From: Eonycteris spelaea
Taxonomy: Eukaryota > Chordata > Mammalia > Chiroptera > Pteropodidae
Assembly (NCBI GenBank): GCA_003508835.1
Contig: PUFA01000003.1
Coordinates: 15,105,501 to 15,169,500 of the forward strand
Direction of reading: 5' to 3'
DNA length: 64,000 nucleotides
The notes under the pieces were generated by a model. That model did not search any database. It was not told where the DNA came from and saw nothing but the letters and a program-made list of their open reading frames with translations. This document shows positions 1-12,354 of the stretch, one piece after another; positions within the stretch are counted from its first letter, which is position 1; the number at the start of each line of letters is the position of its first letter. Position numbers and translations under genes: made by a program.

Positions 1-2095
1 AACATTAAAATAGTTTTTCATTTTCTATTAAAATGTAATTCTGCTTAGCACATTAAAAGATAATAAAAATGATGGAGTTATTTTGTATTTCTGTTACATA
101 GAGCATATCTGTTGCCAACTAAAGTAATTTACAAATCTACATTTTTTATATCTTAGCCCCATCTTCACACATTTATAACTTCCTTGCAATTTGAATGCCC
201 TCAATTTAGACATCCTAAGATATCTCTAATTTTCCCTCTTGCGTTTTCTACTAAAATAATATTCAACTGAACAGATGGATCAATAGGCATATGCATCTTT
301 CTCCTTAGACATACATTTCCTGCCTAATTTAAGGATGCATGGCCCTCTAATGAAGAAAAAAATCAGAGTAGAAGACCAACTTATACCAGAAAATCTTAAT
401 TTTTTCATCACTAACTTTTGAAGTTTATTAACTTATTTTATTTTGATAAGGTGCCTAGAGGCAGAAAACTTAAATAATGTGTTCTCATGCCATAAATGAT
501 CACACTCATGTCAAAGAGCTGAGACCCATTTACTTCCTATTTTACCCCTCTGTCCAGGCTGTCTCAGTCTTCCCAGGTAATAACAGGACAGAGAAGACAC
601 CATCAACAGCTGCCCAGATGACTTCATTCCTGGCAGTTCAACTGAAAGGAGTCCAGAGGAGTGATCCTCACACTTTCTCAGCCTAAGGGTTACCTCCCTA
701 CATGCTGTTTATCTTTAGTATAACAGGTGAATCAATGTAGCAATAAATCTATATTCTTTAGTCATTGAATTAACTTGAGTCAGCGGGGAAAGCAGGACTA
801 TAGGATCCTCAAAGTTATTAAATATGTTTGGATCAACATACTATATTCATATAAGATAACCCTCCCCTTTTCTTCTTTTGTCTTAACACCATGCAGTTTT
901 TTACTCAGTATATTCATCAGTTTTCTATATCACACTCAGGCGAATCCCACTGTGTTGCCTTGAGCATTTTAGGTGTGCACCTTAATTTCCTTGTTTTACC
1001 ATTTAGTTAGAATATGGTAAGTGGTTTTATGTCCCAAACTACTCTATAGATGCCTGCGTAGCTAATCCTTCTTTGTGATATGTACTATGTTTGGTACTTA
1101 GTACTGTTTAGTCACTATAATTCAGTTCTCGACATTTACAACATCAGTCATATCATGTAACCAGGCTAAACTCTCAATCGCTTCTGTTTTCCAATCTGTC
1201 CTAGTCTACCTTTATGCAATGTTACTTGTAATAATAGCATAACCAAAATGCCACCTTCCATTTGCCTTGTGATTTATATACATGAAAACAATGTGCTCAT
1301 TATCAGACAATTGATTGAATGAAGTAGGGAAAGTATGGTTTATAGTTTACAAATGAAAACAAAAAGGAATGTATAGATTATGCGATATGCTTAAGTTTAT
1401 GTACTGAATCCCTAGTGAAGCCAAACAAAATCCTACTTCAAGTTCAATGTCCTTTTCATTATACTGCCCTACTGTACAGATTGACCTTTTTAACCATAAA
1501 TTAATTTGCAAAATAAGTACACACACCCCAAATCAAGTTCTTATTGGTGTATGACATACAACAATTTCCTTATTAATGTCAACTTTGATTGAAAGGTCTA
1601 ATTCTCCTTTGCCCTTCTGTACAAAATTGTAGTAAAAGTCATGTTTGTTAACAGTAACTTTCTCTCCCAAGTAGTAGTGGATCATTCAGTATTTTTATCC
1701 AAACATGGGGGGAATATTGAGGTTTAAGAAACTCTCCCTTCCTACAAGCATTCTCAGTGTTAACTTGGAGCCCTTAAAATGTGTTTTAATTCTGTTTTTA
1801 TTAGTTTCCAGTTCTTTCTTAGAGTAGTTTGAATTCACTCCAGTATCAACCCAACTTAGGAGTATCACAAGTGGTTCCTTCAAATCTGTAGGTTATTGGA
1901 AGGAGTAGTTCTACGTAAAATAAAATTTATCTTGAATTTTATCCATAAAACGATTCTAATCAAATTTGCTAACTCTTTTTTCTATACTGCTCATCATTAA
2001 TTATCCATTTAAACAAACTGTTTTACTTCTTAGCACCTTGTAAAGGAAATAGGCATGTTTAACCATTCCTCATAAACTATACATATCCTTTCTAT
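1..2095. other. No gene seen; unclassified AT-rich DNA
   Basis: The longest open frame here is 69 codons (477-686), with no recognisable domain, and it is not longer than chance allows in DNA of this composition. No repeat family was recognised, and there is no tandem array or CpG cluster. Confidence 0.6.
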
Positions 2096-2099
2096 TAAA

Positions 2100-2235
2100 A
2101 AACCTACTCCATCATTTAAAACTAGCTCAAATTCTAGCAGCTCCATAATGCCCATCCTGACTTCAAAAATCCAGTCATCTTTCTTACCTAAATTCTTTTA
2201 TTGTCTTTCTTTTTAAATTTAAGTGAGTGGTCTTA
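2100..2235 (+). mobile_element. Possible L2 LINE fragment
   Basis: Pyrimidine-rich text with phrases such as ctcaaattctagcagctcc followed by a 'cctgacttc' segment follows the order of the L2 3' region (ctcaaatgtc, cctcc, ttccctgacc). The match is weak and short, and chance similarity is possible. Confidence 0.3.
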
Positions 2236-2398
2236 GCTAGAGAAATGAATTTAGGGAGCTTTGACATAGTAATGCTAAACAAAATAATGAGACAATAAGT
2301 TCACCTAGTAATTGAGAAAAGTTAGGGGGAAAAGTCTGAGAACTGGTGACATAGGAGGAACGAAAGGAAAAATGATTAAGAGACAGAAGATCCAAAGT

Positions 2399-2417
2399 AA
2401 AAAAAAAAAAAAAAAAA
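2399..2417 (+). repeat. Poly-A run
   Basis: There are 19 consecutive A residues. No retroposed body was recognised immediately upstream, so it is not assigned as a tail. Confidence 0.9.
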
Positions 2418-2919
2418 TCAACAAAAGTAAAAAGCATTTCAAGGATGAAACAGTGATCAGCTGTGTCCAATACTTCTGATAATCATGATTCACTTTTACT
2501 TTCATACTTTTATTATCTGATTGAGAGAGATGAGAATGGAGATTAACCAAAAGGTTTCTTTTTTTTTCTTTTCACGTTTTTCTAGGATAGCCTCGTAACT
2601 TTTAGGAAAGCCCTCTCTCATATCTAAGCCCTTTTGTATTTTTCATTAGTATTCCACAATTTGTACTGTTTCTGATACTGTCATATGCTCATATTTTCTG
2701 GGATCCACACTTTGCATTTAAGTAGTGTACACGAAAGGATACAGTAATTTTATAAGCCTACTTTTTATTTACCCTCAAGAAAACATTTAACCCTTCTCGG
2801 TGAGGCCAGCCCCTCTTCCTATTTCTCCTTCCATATTGCCCATCAGGGAGCTATGCCAACATTACACTCAGACACATTCAGTAAGAACTCAGGAGAGAAC
2901 TACACCATGCTCAATGAGT

Positions 2920-3080
2920 TAACTATACTAATCCTGGCTCTTACCCTAACTTGGTAATGTCAGTCAAGTCACTTGTTCTTTTTAATTATTGGAATCCTTA
3001 TTTTTAAAGTAGAAATATCTACCTAGTCCAAATCAAAGAAGTCTTTTGTATGATATCACATCGAATAGTATAAATCATTG
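2920..3080 (+). mobile_element. MIR SINE fragment
   Basis: The order 'cctggctcttaccctaacttgg', 'gtcagtcaagtcacttg', then 'attggaatcctta' and 'aaagtagaaatatctacct' follows the MIR core (gctctgccacttac, gggcaagtcactt, cctcagtttcct, aaaatgg, tacct). It is strongly diverged, as expected for a MIR. Confidence 0.6.
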
Positions 3081-3226
3081 AATAACCTATTGTATCAAAA
3101 TAATGGATTTAGCAAATTAACTAATCAGTTTTGCATTAATTATCATTGCTTCTACAATACTCCTTCTAAAATTTACCGAACAGTTTTCTTGATTATGAGT
3201 AGAAATGTAAGCTAATATGGGTTTGG

Positions 3227-3256
3227 TTTTTTTTGTTTGTTTGTTTGTTTTTTTTA
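3227..3256 (+). repeat. TTTG-type T-rich simple repeat
   Basis: A T run is interrupted by G every fourth base (gtttgtttgttt) and flanked by longer T runs. Confidence 0.9.
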
Positions 3257-3774
3257 GGTTAAAATAGGTCTTAAAGCCACAGTTTAGACTTCTGATTTCT
3301 ATTTCTAGTTTAAAAAAATGGTTTACATAGATGTCTCAGTGCAAATATCTAAAACAAAATTTGAAAAAAAAAATCCAATAAAGGCGATGGAATTGTTGTA
3401 TAGTGCATTTTTATTATAGGAAACAGTTCATATTGCATAGTAAAAATTGATTCATATCATGTCATTTATCAAAAAAAAAGAAATGAAAAATCTTTGAGGA
3501 TTGCGTGCTGAGAGGGGCAATTTTTATTTTCAACATTATAAGAATACGTAATAAAAAATGGTGAAAATAACTGTCAAGTAAGTTGACAGTGGTGAGAAGC
3601 ATACACCATTTACAGAGAAATCTTGAATATGTCAAAGGCTGTAGAAAAATTGACATTAACATTTTAAATGTTTTCCCCTTCCTTGAAACTAGGGAGAGGA
3701 ACAGGCAAGGGCACCCACATCTGCTCCTCACCACAGCGAGCAGGTGTGGTGCTGTGCAGTTCTCTCATGGACTT

Positions 3775-3885
3775 GTCTTTCAATAGGCATCTTTGTGAGG
3801 TGGATACCATTATCCTTGTTTTTTCCAAAAACCGAGATTGAGTGTATTCAGTTGAGATGTGACAGGATTTAAACTGCATTTGAAA
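3775..3885 (-). mobile_element. MIR SINE fragment
   Basis: On the plus strand 'tgtgaggtggataccattatcc' is followed by a decayed 'gatgaggaaactgag' segment and 'gacaggatttaaactgc'. This is the reverse complement of the MIR 3' half and core. Confidence 0.6.
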
Positions 3886-4264
3886 AGATGTCCTTTTTTT
3901 CAGTGTGTTTTCATAAAAAAGCAAAAACAAACAAAAACTTACAGTCGTATTACCACGTACATTATTATTTTTTCTTTCTCATACAGCCAGCCTCCAACCT
4001 CCTTCATGTTCGAACTCATTGCAGTTTCTCAGAATCAGCTTTTCTTCCTGTTTCCTTATCTACACACCATTATTCTTGCACCTCTTAACTGCTTGACAAC
4101 TTTCCCTCACGTGTGTTGGGTTCTTCCAGAGAGCTCAGTTACCAGAACTGTGATATAAGATCAGAATGGAACGAATTGCAAAGATTATTAAACATCTGAT
4201 TTGTAAAGCATTCAGCTGTGGTTCCTGACTCTTTAAGTAAAGACAGGAATTATCTCAGGACATC

Positions 4265-4490
4265 AGGGTAGTAGAGTAAATAGACTTTAGGCAAAAGCAA
4301 TAACAGTTAAATTCCCATTTGTTTCTGCACTCTCTGCTGGCTGATCTGAGATATCTCCAAATTCATATTTGCCCATTTATAACAAGGGGGATTACGGTTA
4401 AAATTTGATTGGATGATTGAGAGATTAAAATAATATAAACATGTCTACAGAGGGCATCCATGCAGTGGGCCCTCAGTAAATATTAATCAC
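4265..4490 (+). mobile_element. MIR SINE
   Basis: A decayed core is followed by 'attggatgattgagagattaaaat' and ends with 'gggccctcagtaaatattaat'. That is the standard MIR 3' ending (ggattaaatga, then cagtgcctggcacatagtaagtgctcaataaatgtt). Confidence 0.65.
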
Positions 4491-6609
4491 GTTGTCTGTC
4501 CCTTTGCATACTTTGTAGCCATGTAGAAGAAATATAAAAGATAGGAAACCAGGCACATAACCTATAAAGGACATCCAAGTCATAAGGATAATTTAGGAAA
4601 TCTGAAAGTCCATGGTTAGAAGGAGGTGAGAAGGAAGACAAAATGTATTTACTTCAGCAGTGTCACCACATTTTCTTCACTCAAACCACCTGAAGAAAAT
4701 GCGCTTTCATGCGAAATTCTGAAATCTATAACCAAAACTTTCTATTCTGCCTGGGGAAAAAAAAAAAAAAGATAAAGAGTGCAAGTGAATGTGAGTGATA
4801 GCATTATGGAGATTAATTTACACCTGTCTGTTTTGTCAAAAGGAATTATTAATTCATTTGCAAATTAGGCATTTTCCATATTATTTGTTACAGTTCATGA
4901 GAAGAGCCCTCACAACCAGTCTCAGCATAGATAGATCTAAGACAACCAAGGTTTGGTTGTGACCATCACTCTGGGTCACTGTGTGGCATTGCAGCAGGAC
5001 TACTCCAGAGGTTTTCAGAATACATTTGCCTTTTCAGCTGAGTTTTACAAACATTTCCTTGCTTTACATGGAAAGCAAGTATGGACACAACATTGTCACT
5101 AGTGGGAAGTACTAAAATTTAAATGTTTAGAGAATACTAACATGACAAGACATGACCCCATACAATAAAGTAGCCAAATAATTGCATATGTGATTGAGTA
5201 GAAGACCTGCGTTAAAATTCTGCCTCCATCACTTTGACTAGTATTTTGAGTTTGAATAAATCAGTTATCTGATTGTACTCTTATTTGCCAAATACAGGGT
5301 TTGTACCATCCTGTGTATTTCATGTATACATAGTCTGTTATCCTTTATGATAAATCTTAACTTCCATAAAGATGTGCAGGCTATTATATAATACCATGGA
5401 ATATATGGATTTAATTAGCTGATCTTTTGGGTTATTATTCCAATGGAACTATATTTTCAGACTATGTATTTGAGATTGTTATTTAATACTCATCATTGTG
5501 GACCTCCTATATGCAAAGAACAATTCCAAGTTCAGAAAGCACTAAATTGTCTCAAAAAGTCTTCCCTTCAAATTAATTACTGTTAATTCTGAAGGAAACA
5601 AAACAGAATTTGTGAACTTAATATAATGGAAAGTTTTGCCCCCTCCCCCCCACCCAGTCATACAAAATTAAAACTGAAACCACTTCTGGGAAACAACAGT
5701 CCTTTCTTAGTTTTTAAGCATTGGGAGTAAGTGTATTGATGAAAGCTAATTTACTTTAATTCAATTTCCAATAGATTACTATCTATTGGCTTTCCCTCCC
5801 TAAAGACTATTGAGCCAAAAAAAAAAAAAGTATTAAAAAATAAATACAATAGAGCATGTAACCAATAGATATTAAATTGGAAAGATAATTAGAAATCTTC
5901 AATCAGACTGTGCCTTCTCATGGGATTATAGGAAAGCAAACTTTTTAAGGGACATTAAATTGTGCCTTATGTTCTACTCTAACATACTTTGTCCCTAATT
6001 CCCGCCACCCACTATGGGCATCTAGCCAATTAATGACTACACTGCCGTGCTTAAAATTGGGTTGCCACTGATTTCCAGACAGTTGCTTCAGGACAAGGGT
6101 TTTGTCTTTATTCACAAAGGCTTAATTGAAAATCTCCAGTCTCTGTTAGGGAGAGTCTGGTGATAACTCAGATGCAGATGGACCCATAAGAACTGCTCCC
6201 TCAGAAGCTCAGCATGCTGGAGAATCATTTTGGAGGATTTCTACAGGTCTTTAATCATGATCAACCCAGGGAAATGCAGCCAGCCTCATTGCATAAACTG
6301 TTTATTTTAGTTTTAGTGTTTGTTTATAATTGCTTGTTATCCTGTACTACTGTCACACTGTCAACATATTAACTTCAGCAGTTATCAGGAGTGAATTAAG
6401 TATTCTGAAAAATAAATATATAGGCCATTTCTGTCAGGCCTTCAGAAGTTGAAGAAATGAGACAACAGTGAACCAAACGAAATTCTCACTCCCTACTTCC
6501 TTGCCCCCAGTGGAGCTATGACTGTGACTTCAAAATCTATTCTCCTTCTATGGAGATGCAATATAAATAGATATTAAGGTGGTACAAAATAATGAAATTA
6601 TAGACTTTC
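4491..6609. other. No gene seen; unclassified DNA with short homopolymer runs
   Basis: It holds A runs at 4757-4770 and 5817-5829 and a C-rich patch near 5640-5656. No open frame over 60 codons stands out and no repeat family was recognised. The stretch around 6030-6330 is less AT-rich but otherwise featureless to me. Confidence 0.55.
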
Positions 6610-6670
6610 CTGAAATAGACCTTAGAAATAACCTAGTCAAACCCTTTATTCAAAGCAGTATTTCTCCCTC
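6610..6670 (-). mobile_element. Possible MIR3 fragment
   Basis: 'gaccttagaaataacctagtcaaacccttt' resembles the reverse-complement MIR3 phrase 'ggaccttagagatcatctagtccaacccctt'. Only about 50 bp are recognisable. Confidence 0.4.
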
Positions 6671-6724
6671 TTTCATTTCTTATAAATAATTTTCTTTTTA
6701 TCCAAACACCAAAATAAATGTTTA

Positions 6725-6870
6725 AAAATATACTGAATTTATGTATGTAAATAAATATAAATGAATGCCACATATATAATATATATAATACTGATAAAAT
6801 AATATGCATTATATAATATAGAATATATTAGTAATATTAATATATAATAGTAGTACTGTTAATATCTAGT
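6725..6870. repeat. AT-rich low-complexity tract
   Basis: It consists largely of TA, ATA and AGTA words such as tatataatatatataatac and tagtagtagtatta, with little G or C. Confidence 0.75.
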
Positions 6871-6884
6871 AGTAGTATTATAGC

Positions 6885-7515
6885 CCAAGCTACCACCAAA
6901 TCCTGATTAAACTATTGCAATGTCCTTCTAATTGTTACTTCCGTATTCTCTCTCATTCCTTCTAAATTATTTTCCTTTCAGAAGCTGGAGTGATCTCCTT
7001 AAAACAATTCATGTCACTTTTTTTTTCAGTTATTACTTTATAATATTAAAAGGAAGACTAAAATCTCACAGAACCCTGCATGATCTGCATTCTGCATAAC
7101 CTTCTAGTTCTACCTAAGAATACCCTTCCCCATGTTGACACCTCCCATCCATATTGGCTTTCTTTTAGTTCCTTATTTGAAATGAGCAACTTTGGTATTT
7201 GTCTCCTGCTCATGCGCTCTCTCTACCTTTTCACTGGGCAACCTTCTCAGCTAGAACATTGTCTCCCTGGAGTCTCCCAGACTAGCCTAATTCTCCCACT
7301 ATGCTTTATTATAGATCTTGTACTTGTCTTTCATTGAGTTTATCATAACTGGAATTTAAATTATTTGTATATAGGCTTTATATCGCCCTCCTCAGGCTAG
7401 AGGTGTCCTGAAGTTAGGAATGTGCCCGTCTCAGTCACCACTATATCCTTGACACTTTAAAGTGTCTTACATATGGTCTCACTCACTAAACATTAATCAA
7501 AAGAATAGATGATAA
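6885..7515 (+). mobile_element. L2 LINE, 3' region
   Basis: Successive L2 3' phrases occur in order: 'actattgcaatgtccttcta', 'agctggagtgatctccttaaaa', 'catgtcactt', 'actaaaatctcacagaaccctgcatgatctg', 'ctagaacattgtctccc', 'aggtgtcctgaagttaggaatgtg', 'ccactatatccttgaca' and 'cactaaacattaatcaaaagaatagatgataaatga'. This is the longest and clearest L2 copy in the window, about 630 bp. The 85-codon frame at 7080-7337 inside it has no coding meaning. Confidence 0.8.
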
Positions 7516-7930
7516 ATGATGGCATTCATAAAAAAAATAGCATCTGCACCTTCCCTCTATGAGATAGGTCATCCCATTAATGGTGCAACAAATTCTATCT
7601 ATTCCTGTCCCTGTTCTCTGCAGCTACACACAATGAATTTTGATAGCACTGTATGTATTTGAAGACAGCATATCCCCCTTAAGAACTTACTCCTATTTTA
7701 AGCTTATTTTTATTAGTAACTTTATATACTTTACATAGGAACAAGTTTCAATTTCTACCTGCTGTCCTCAGGATCTTGGTTTTTAAGTTGCTTCAGGGTT
7801 TTATATTTAAACTATTATGCACACCAACTTTAACCTGTTTAATTGCATTTGGAGGTCAGCTTCAAGACTCAGCCACTTGAAGGTAATTGTTTTTATTTTG
7901 TTGTTGTTTTCAGGATACTGCCTTCTTTTT
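7516..7930. other. No gene seen
   Basis: Unclassified sequence between the L2 copy and the L1 3' UTR fragment. No recognisable repeat or open frame. Confidence 0.5.
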
Positions 7931-8125
7931 TAATAAAAAAGATGGGGTGACATTTATAAAATCAAGTGTATAATTCAACAGTATGTCATATATATATTGC
8001 ATTGTGTGTTCACCACCCAAAGTTAGATTTCCTTCTGTCACCAAATATTTGACCCCTTATACCCTATGTATCTCCTCACCCCCTTACTTCTTCAATCTGT
8101 TTCCTCTTAGTTTCATTTATTGGGC
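7931..8125 (-). mobile_element. L1 3' UTR fragment
   Basis: Read on the minus strand it runs 'ggtcaaatatttggtgacagaaggaaatctaac', 'gtgaacacacaatgcaatatatat' and ends 'aaatgtcaccccat'. The same words in the same order occur in the L1 3' end at 37686-38222 (ggtcaaatatgtggtgacagaaagaaatctaac, gtgaacacacagtgtaaatatat, aatggcacc). Only 3' UTR is present, so it is a strongly 5'-truncated copy. Sequence from 8125 to 8280 may be a further decayed part. Confidence 0.7.
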
Positions 8126-8517
8126 CCTTTCCCTCTGAATGGCTCTATGTTTTGATGCATTCACAATCATGTCCTCTAGTCCATTCTATTATTTTTGCAT
8201 GCATTCCCTTGACAATTTCCCCTTCCCCATAGGTTTCACTGGCGTCAATTACTGATGACTGCCATTCTTCACCACTTTCTCATACTCAGTTCCTGAGTTG
8301 CAAAGTGAAGAAACTTGATTTAAATAACTCTATGAAAGTGTTTCTTATGATAGTCTGTTTTATAATATACAAAAAATTAACTGGTGCTTTACATACATTT
8401 GTAGTTTGTTGAACAATGTACTCATAGCTTAGGACATTGAGTGTCTTTGCTCAATGTCACTTTGGACATCAAATGCCAAGACATATAGGTCTTTGCCTGC
8501 AGCCCTGTCAATAACAT

Positions 8518-8596
8518 TATGTATGTATGTATGTATGTATGTATGTATGTATGTATGTATGTATGTATGTATCTATTTACTTATTTATTTGTATTT
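8518..8596 (+). repeat. GTAT tetranucleotide microsatellite
   Basis: About 13 near-perfect GTAT units run from 8518 to about 8571 and then degrade into TATT-type words. The open frame reading CMYV repeats across it is an artefact of the array. Confidence 0.95.
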
Positions 8597-9494
8597 GACA
8601 CACAAAAATGACTTACAAAGTAGGCATGTAAATAATGCAAGAAACACTATTTTGCAAAGCTAAAATGTAGAATATAAGGGATTATCAGAGTCAGATTGGA
8701 TATACTTGAAAATAGGGTCAAAACTGAAAGCATGAATTTTTATTAGGATTATAATTAGGATAAATGTTAAATTCTATACATGGTTCAAAAAAATAATTTA
8801 AAATAAGAGATGCTTGAGAACTTATTTTAAAATTAGTTCATGTAGAATGAGAGAGCAGTTTATTAGACTGCATGCTCAGTATGATCAAACAGTAGTATGG
8901 TATAATTACAAAAAGTGAATGCAGTTTTAGGCTGAATAAATAGAAAAATACTATACATAAGAAAGTTAGCAACTGTACTGTTCTTAGCACAGGTCAGATA
9001 ACATCTATAGTCATGTCTGCAGTTTGGGGCATTGTGTTTTAAGGAAAATATTTATAGACGTATACACTAATATGAAAAACCAATGAGCAATAATATCTGG
9101 TATCATTTCCTGTTTGCACACTGGTAAGGTAAAAATGGGAAACTGCTGAGAAAAATAGAGACTAAAATAAGAAAGCATTCATTATATTGTAAATCCTCCC
9201 TGAGATTCAGGATATGTTTTTTTCATAAAGCGACTGTTCAAACCACATGTAGGGACCTTACTGCTGTGTCTTTTTTTCTTTTACCTTTTTTATAATCAGG
9301 ATTGCTTTTCCCAATAACCTGACATTGCTGATTACATAGATGTTTATAACCTCTCTCATTTTTGCTTTAGGTGGGTATTCTTGAATCCCAAAATCATGCT
9401 GTTATAAGCAATTTGAAACCTTATGTCCTATTTATAAAACAACAAACCTCTTACATATTTCATTGTGAGCTTTTTTACTTGGTAGAATTCTATG
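8597..9494. other. No gene seen
   Basis: Unclassified AT-rich sequence. No open frame over 60 codons and no recognised repeat. Confidence 0.55.
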
Positions 9495-9715
9495 GATATT
9501 GGAGTTAGCCCTCAGGGAATCATGGCTCTGTCACCTACCAGCACTGTGACCTTAGACAGGATTCTTAACCTCTGTAAATCTTAGTTTCCTCATCTATAAA
9601 ATGAAGATAAAAGCACCACTAATCCCTTCATTCACTGATACATTTTAATTAAGTATTCATTAACAATTTCTCCAGGCACTGCTCATCTATTTAGTGTTCA
9701 GTAAACATTAACTGT
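9495..9715 (+). mobile_element. MIR SINE, nearly full length
   Basis: 'tggctctgtcacctaccagcactgtgaccttagacaggattcttaacctctgtaaatcttagtttcctcatctataaaatgaagataa' follows the MIR core almost word for word. It continues to a decayed 3' end with 'ttcagtaaacattaactgtt'. It is the best preserved MIR in the window. Confidence 0.88.
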
Positions 9716-10689
9716 TCTTATCAATAGTAAATTTCAGTGACTTTATTATCTTAACCTATTCTTTATTCAAGTGTTATTTCCTTCTTTGAGTAAATCAAAC
9801 TGTATATATCAAAATTTCCCAGCCTCACATTATCCAAAAAAAGGAACTAAGAGCCACATTATTTAATGCTAAAGAAAATTACAAAGAAAAGTGGAAGTAG
9901 CTTGTTACCTTTTGAATTCACAAATATTTCTATCTTTTTATTCACAGAAACATCTACCTCTCAAATAATCATTTTTTAATTATACATTTTATTTACTTAT
10001 GAATAATATAGCAGAAGTGAGATTTGTGATTCTGGAGCTAATTATCTTTTTATTCCATATAACTCTTCATTGAAACTTTACCTGAAGTTATTCAAACTTA
10101 TCTCCTTTATCTGGTAAGATCATTAGAACTTAAACCCTAAAAGCACATTCAGACAAGTAGTAGTAGTTTTCATCTTGTAGATTAGTGGTGAATAACATAG
10201 CTAGAAATTAAATTATTACTCAATATAAATTAAAACAGTATAAAAAGAGTTTTGTTGGCAACTGAATTTAATAATGTTAGAAAGCTTAATGTTAATGTTA
10301 TTTAAAGGTGAAACAAGTTAAATATAAAAATTAAACATTTGTTTTAAGAAAGGAAATAAATCCAATTTATGTCTTAAATATGGCTGACTATTCAAGACCT
10401 AATATAACCCATCATTTCACTACTTTTTGTGGATAAGAATCAGCTTTTAGATCTATATAGGCTTTAAAGAAAGCATGTTTTTTATTTCTCCAATCAGAGT
10501 TTAAAATGAGGTACCATGGAGACCAATGGGCAAGAGAAGAAACAGATCCTAACAAGGTAACCCTCCTTTGACCCATAGGAATGTCCTTTAAAAGAGCTGT
10601 CAAACCGAATTTCACATTATTACTAGGGAGTGGCAACTGCCATGCTTTCCATTTGTTACATTTTTCTGAATAGTAAGGTCTATTGGATT
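9716..10689. other. No gene seen
   Basis: A 100-codon minus-strand frame (10412-10714) lies here and runs into the neighbouring LTR-like repeat. It has no recognisable domain and I do not call it coding. The rest is unclassified AT-rich DNA. Confidence 0.5.
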
Positions 10690-11090
10690 TATTCAGTTCC
10701 TGTTCTGTCATCATACACGGGACGTGACAGGAAGTATATAACTTGTCATTTTAGTGCACAGACCACTGGACAAGGAGGAATCATGTAAAACATGATGAAA
10801 ACTACTACACTTCTATCATAAAACCACCTGTGTAATCACACTTTTTCTTACCCTTCTATGACAACTGTAGATACCTTGTGTTGAAGATGACAGTTTCAAA
10901 GGATGAAAGGAACCTAGTTCCCTGATTCTGTACTTAGAAAAAAGCCACCACCCAGGAGAGTTTCTGAACCTACATCAGATTATTACATGAATTAAAATTG
11001 TCTCATGTTGTTAAGTCACTGAGATTTTTGTTATTGGTTGTTATAGGAACTAGCAATCATTACCCTCAATAATACCCTTACTCCAGTGAA
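10690..11090 (+). mobile_element. MLT1-like (MaLR) LTR fragment
   Basis: The segment 'tgtgttgaagatgacagtttcaaaggatgaaaggaacctagttccctga', then 'catcagattattacatgaatt' and 'gttgttaagtcactgagatttttgttattggttgttat' follows the 3' half of old MaLR LTRs (aataaac, ttgtttaagccactgagatt, ttgttat, agcag). The polyadenylation motif has decayed. The subfamily is not assigned. Confidence 0.6.
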
Positions 11091-12340
11091 ATACTAGCTT
11101 CTAGACTTTAGCAGAAAAAGTAGCCACCCTTCAGCCACTATCAAAGCACTTTGTACTTAATAACAAATGAGTGAATGAATAATGAGGAAATAGTTCAAAT
11201 ACCCCAAGGAGGATCAAGCCTGAGAATCTCACTTGTAACTTAAGCTTTTTGCATGCACTGAGAATGTAGAGCTGGGAGGTTAAAATAATATTTTTAATTT
11301 CATGTGTTATGTGACTTTAGGGCTCATATGAAAAGCCTTTGCTGTCAGTTTCAACAGTCCATTGAAAGTAACTGGTATCTGACCTAGTTTGATCTATATC
11401 TAATATTGTTTGTTACTGAATATTTCAGGTGTGAACCAGAACTCTTCATTTCTTTGCAGCTTCCCTGTTAGCCTTTCTGTAAGTGGAGCATGGCGTTTAG
11501 TATGCCCTCTTTTAGCCAAAGTGGTATTGTAGGATGTAAGGGTTGCCTTGGCATCTCCATCTAATTTAAGCAATAAGACAAAACAGCATGTTTTATGGGG
11601 CAATTAATACATGTTTTGGTGGATTTCAACCTGATGTTATTTTCTGCCCAAGGTGTTTATTAATAGTCCTATAAAGGATTTTGCAACCAACACTGTTCTG
11701 ATAAAAATGGAAACATTCATTTTAAAAATTCCATTTCAGCGAGAACTTGGTTTTAATTACTATACAAGAGATGCTCCTATTTTAAGAAGTAGAATCCATA
11801 ATTATTAGCTAGCATGGGACTGGACTCTGAGTTAGATAGAATACAGGAAAGTTGTGAGGTGTGCTGCTTTTAAGAAAACAGTGTTAATGTCACAATCTTT
11901 GTTTCCTTTTGTTTAGAAGGAAAATATTTGCCAAAGGGGTCCAAGGCATTCTGATTAGCAAGTTAATCAAACTGTTTATTAGCAAAGAATTAGAGTAATA
12001 ATAGAAGAATAGAGTCACAGATGTGGCTTATGTATCAAAAAAGATGACAATAAACTTTGAAAGTCAGGCTGTCCCAGGGGAACTTTCTATAAATACATCA
12101 GCATTTCCAGGATAACAACATGCATATGGAGCATAAATTGGACAAAAAGCAATGTTTATGCCAACGTGGATTAAGGCTTATATTCTTAGGAAAGTAAAGA
12201 TAAATATCTTTCACATATCCCCAAGCTTTCATCCATATTTAACAAGATGTAAATAATTAACTCATGGCCTTGGTCCACAAAGTAAGTGTCAACAATCACA
12301 GCCTACTGTGACCTAAGTCAACTTCTATTTGCTTGAGGTA
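11091..12340. other. No gene seen; holds a candidate conserved element
   Basis: No repeat family was recognised. The part from about 11880 to 12180 is described separately. A 67-codon minus-strand frame at 11400-11603 has no recognisable content. Confidence 0.5.
11880..12180. promoter_or_regulatory. Candidate conserved non-coding element (speculative)
   Basis: Unlike its surroundings this block has no repeat signature, no homopolymers and many short TAAT/ATTA and TTTAT words (for example 'agcaagttaatcaaactgtttattagcaaagaattagagtaat' and 'ggagcataaattggacaaaaagc'). This texture is common in developmental enhancers. Conservation cannot be seen from one sequence, so this is only a suggestion. 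Confidence 0.2.
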
Positions 12341-12354
12341 TTTTTTTTTTTTTT
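12341..12354 (+). repeat. Poly-T run
   Basis: 14 consecutive T residues, with no identifiable retroposed body attached. Confidence 0.9.

Noticed and set aside
8454..8663. Frame with CMYV repeats that could pass for a repetitive protein
   Set aside because: It is the GTAT microsatellite read in one frame.
10412..10714. 100-codon minus-strand open frame
   Set aside because: No domain, overlaps the edge of an LTR-like repeat, and its residue composition is that of random DNA.
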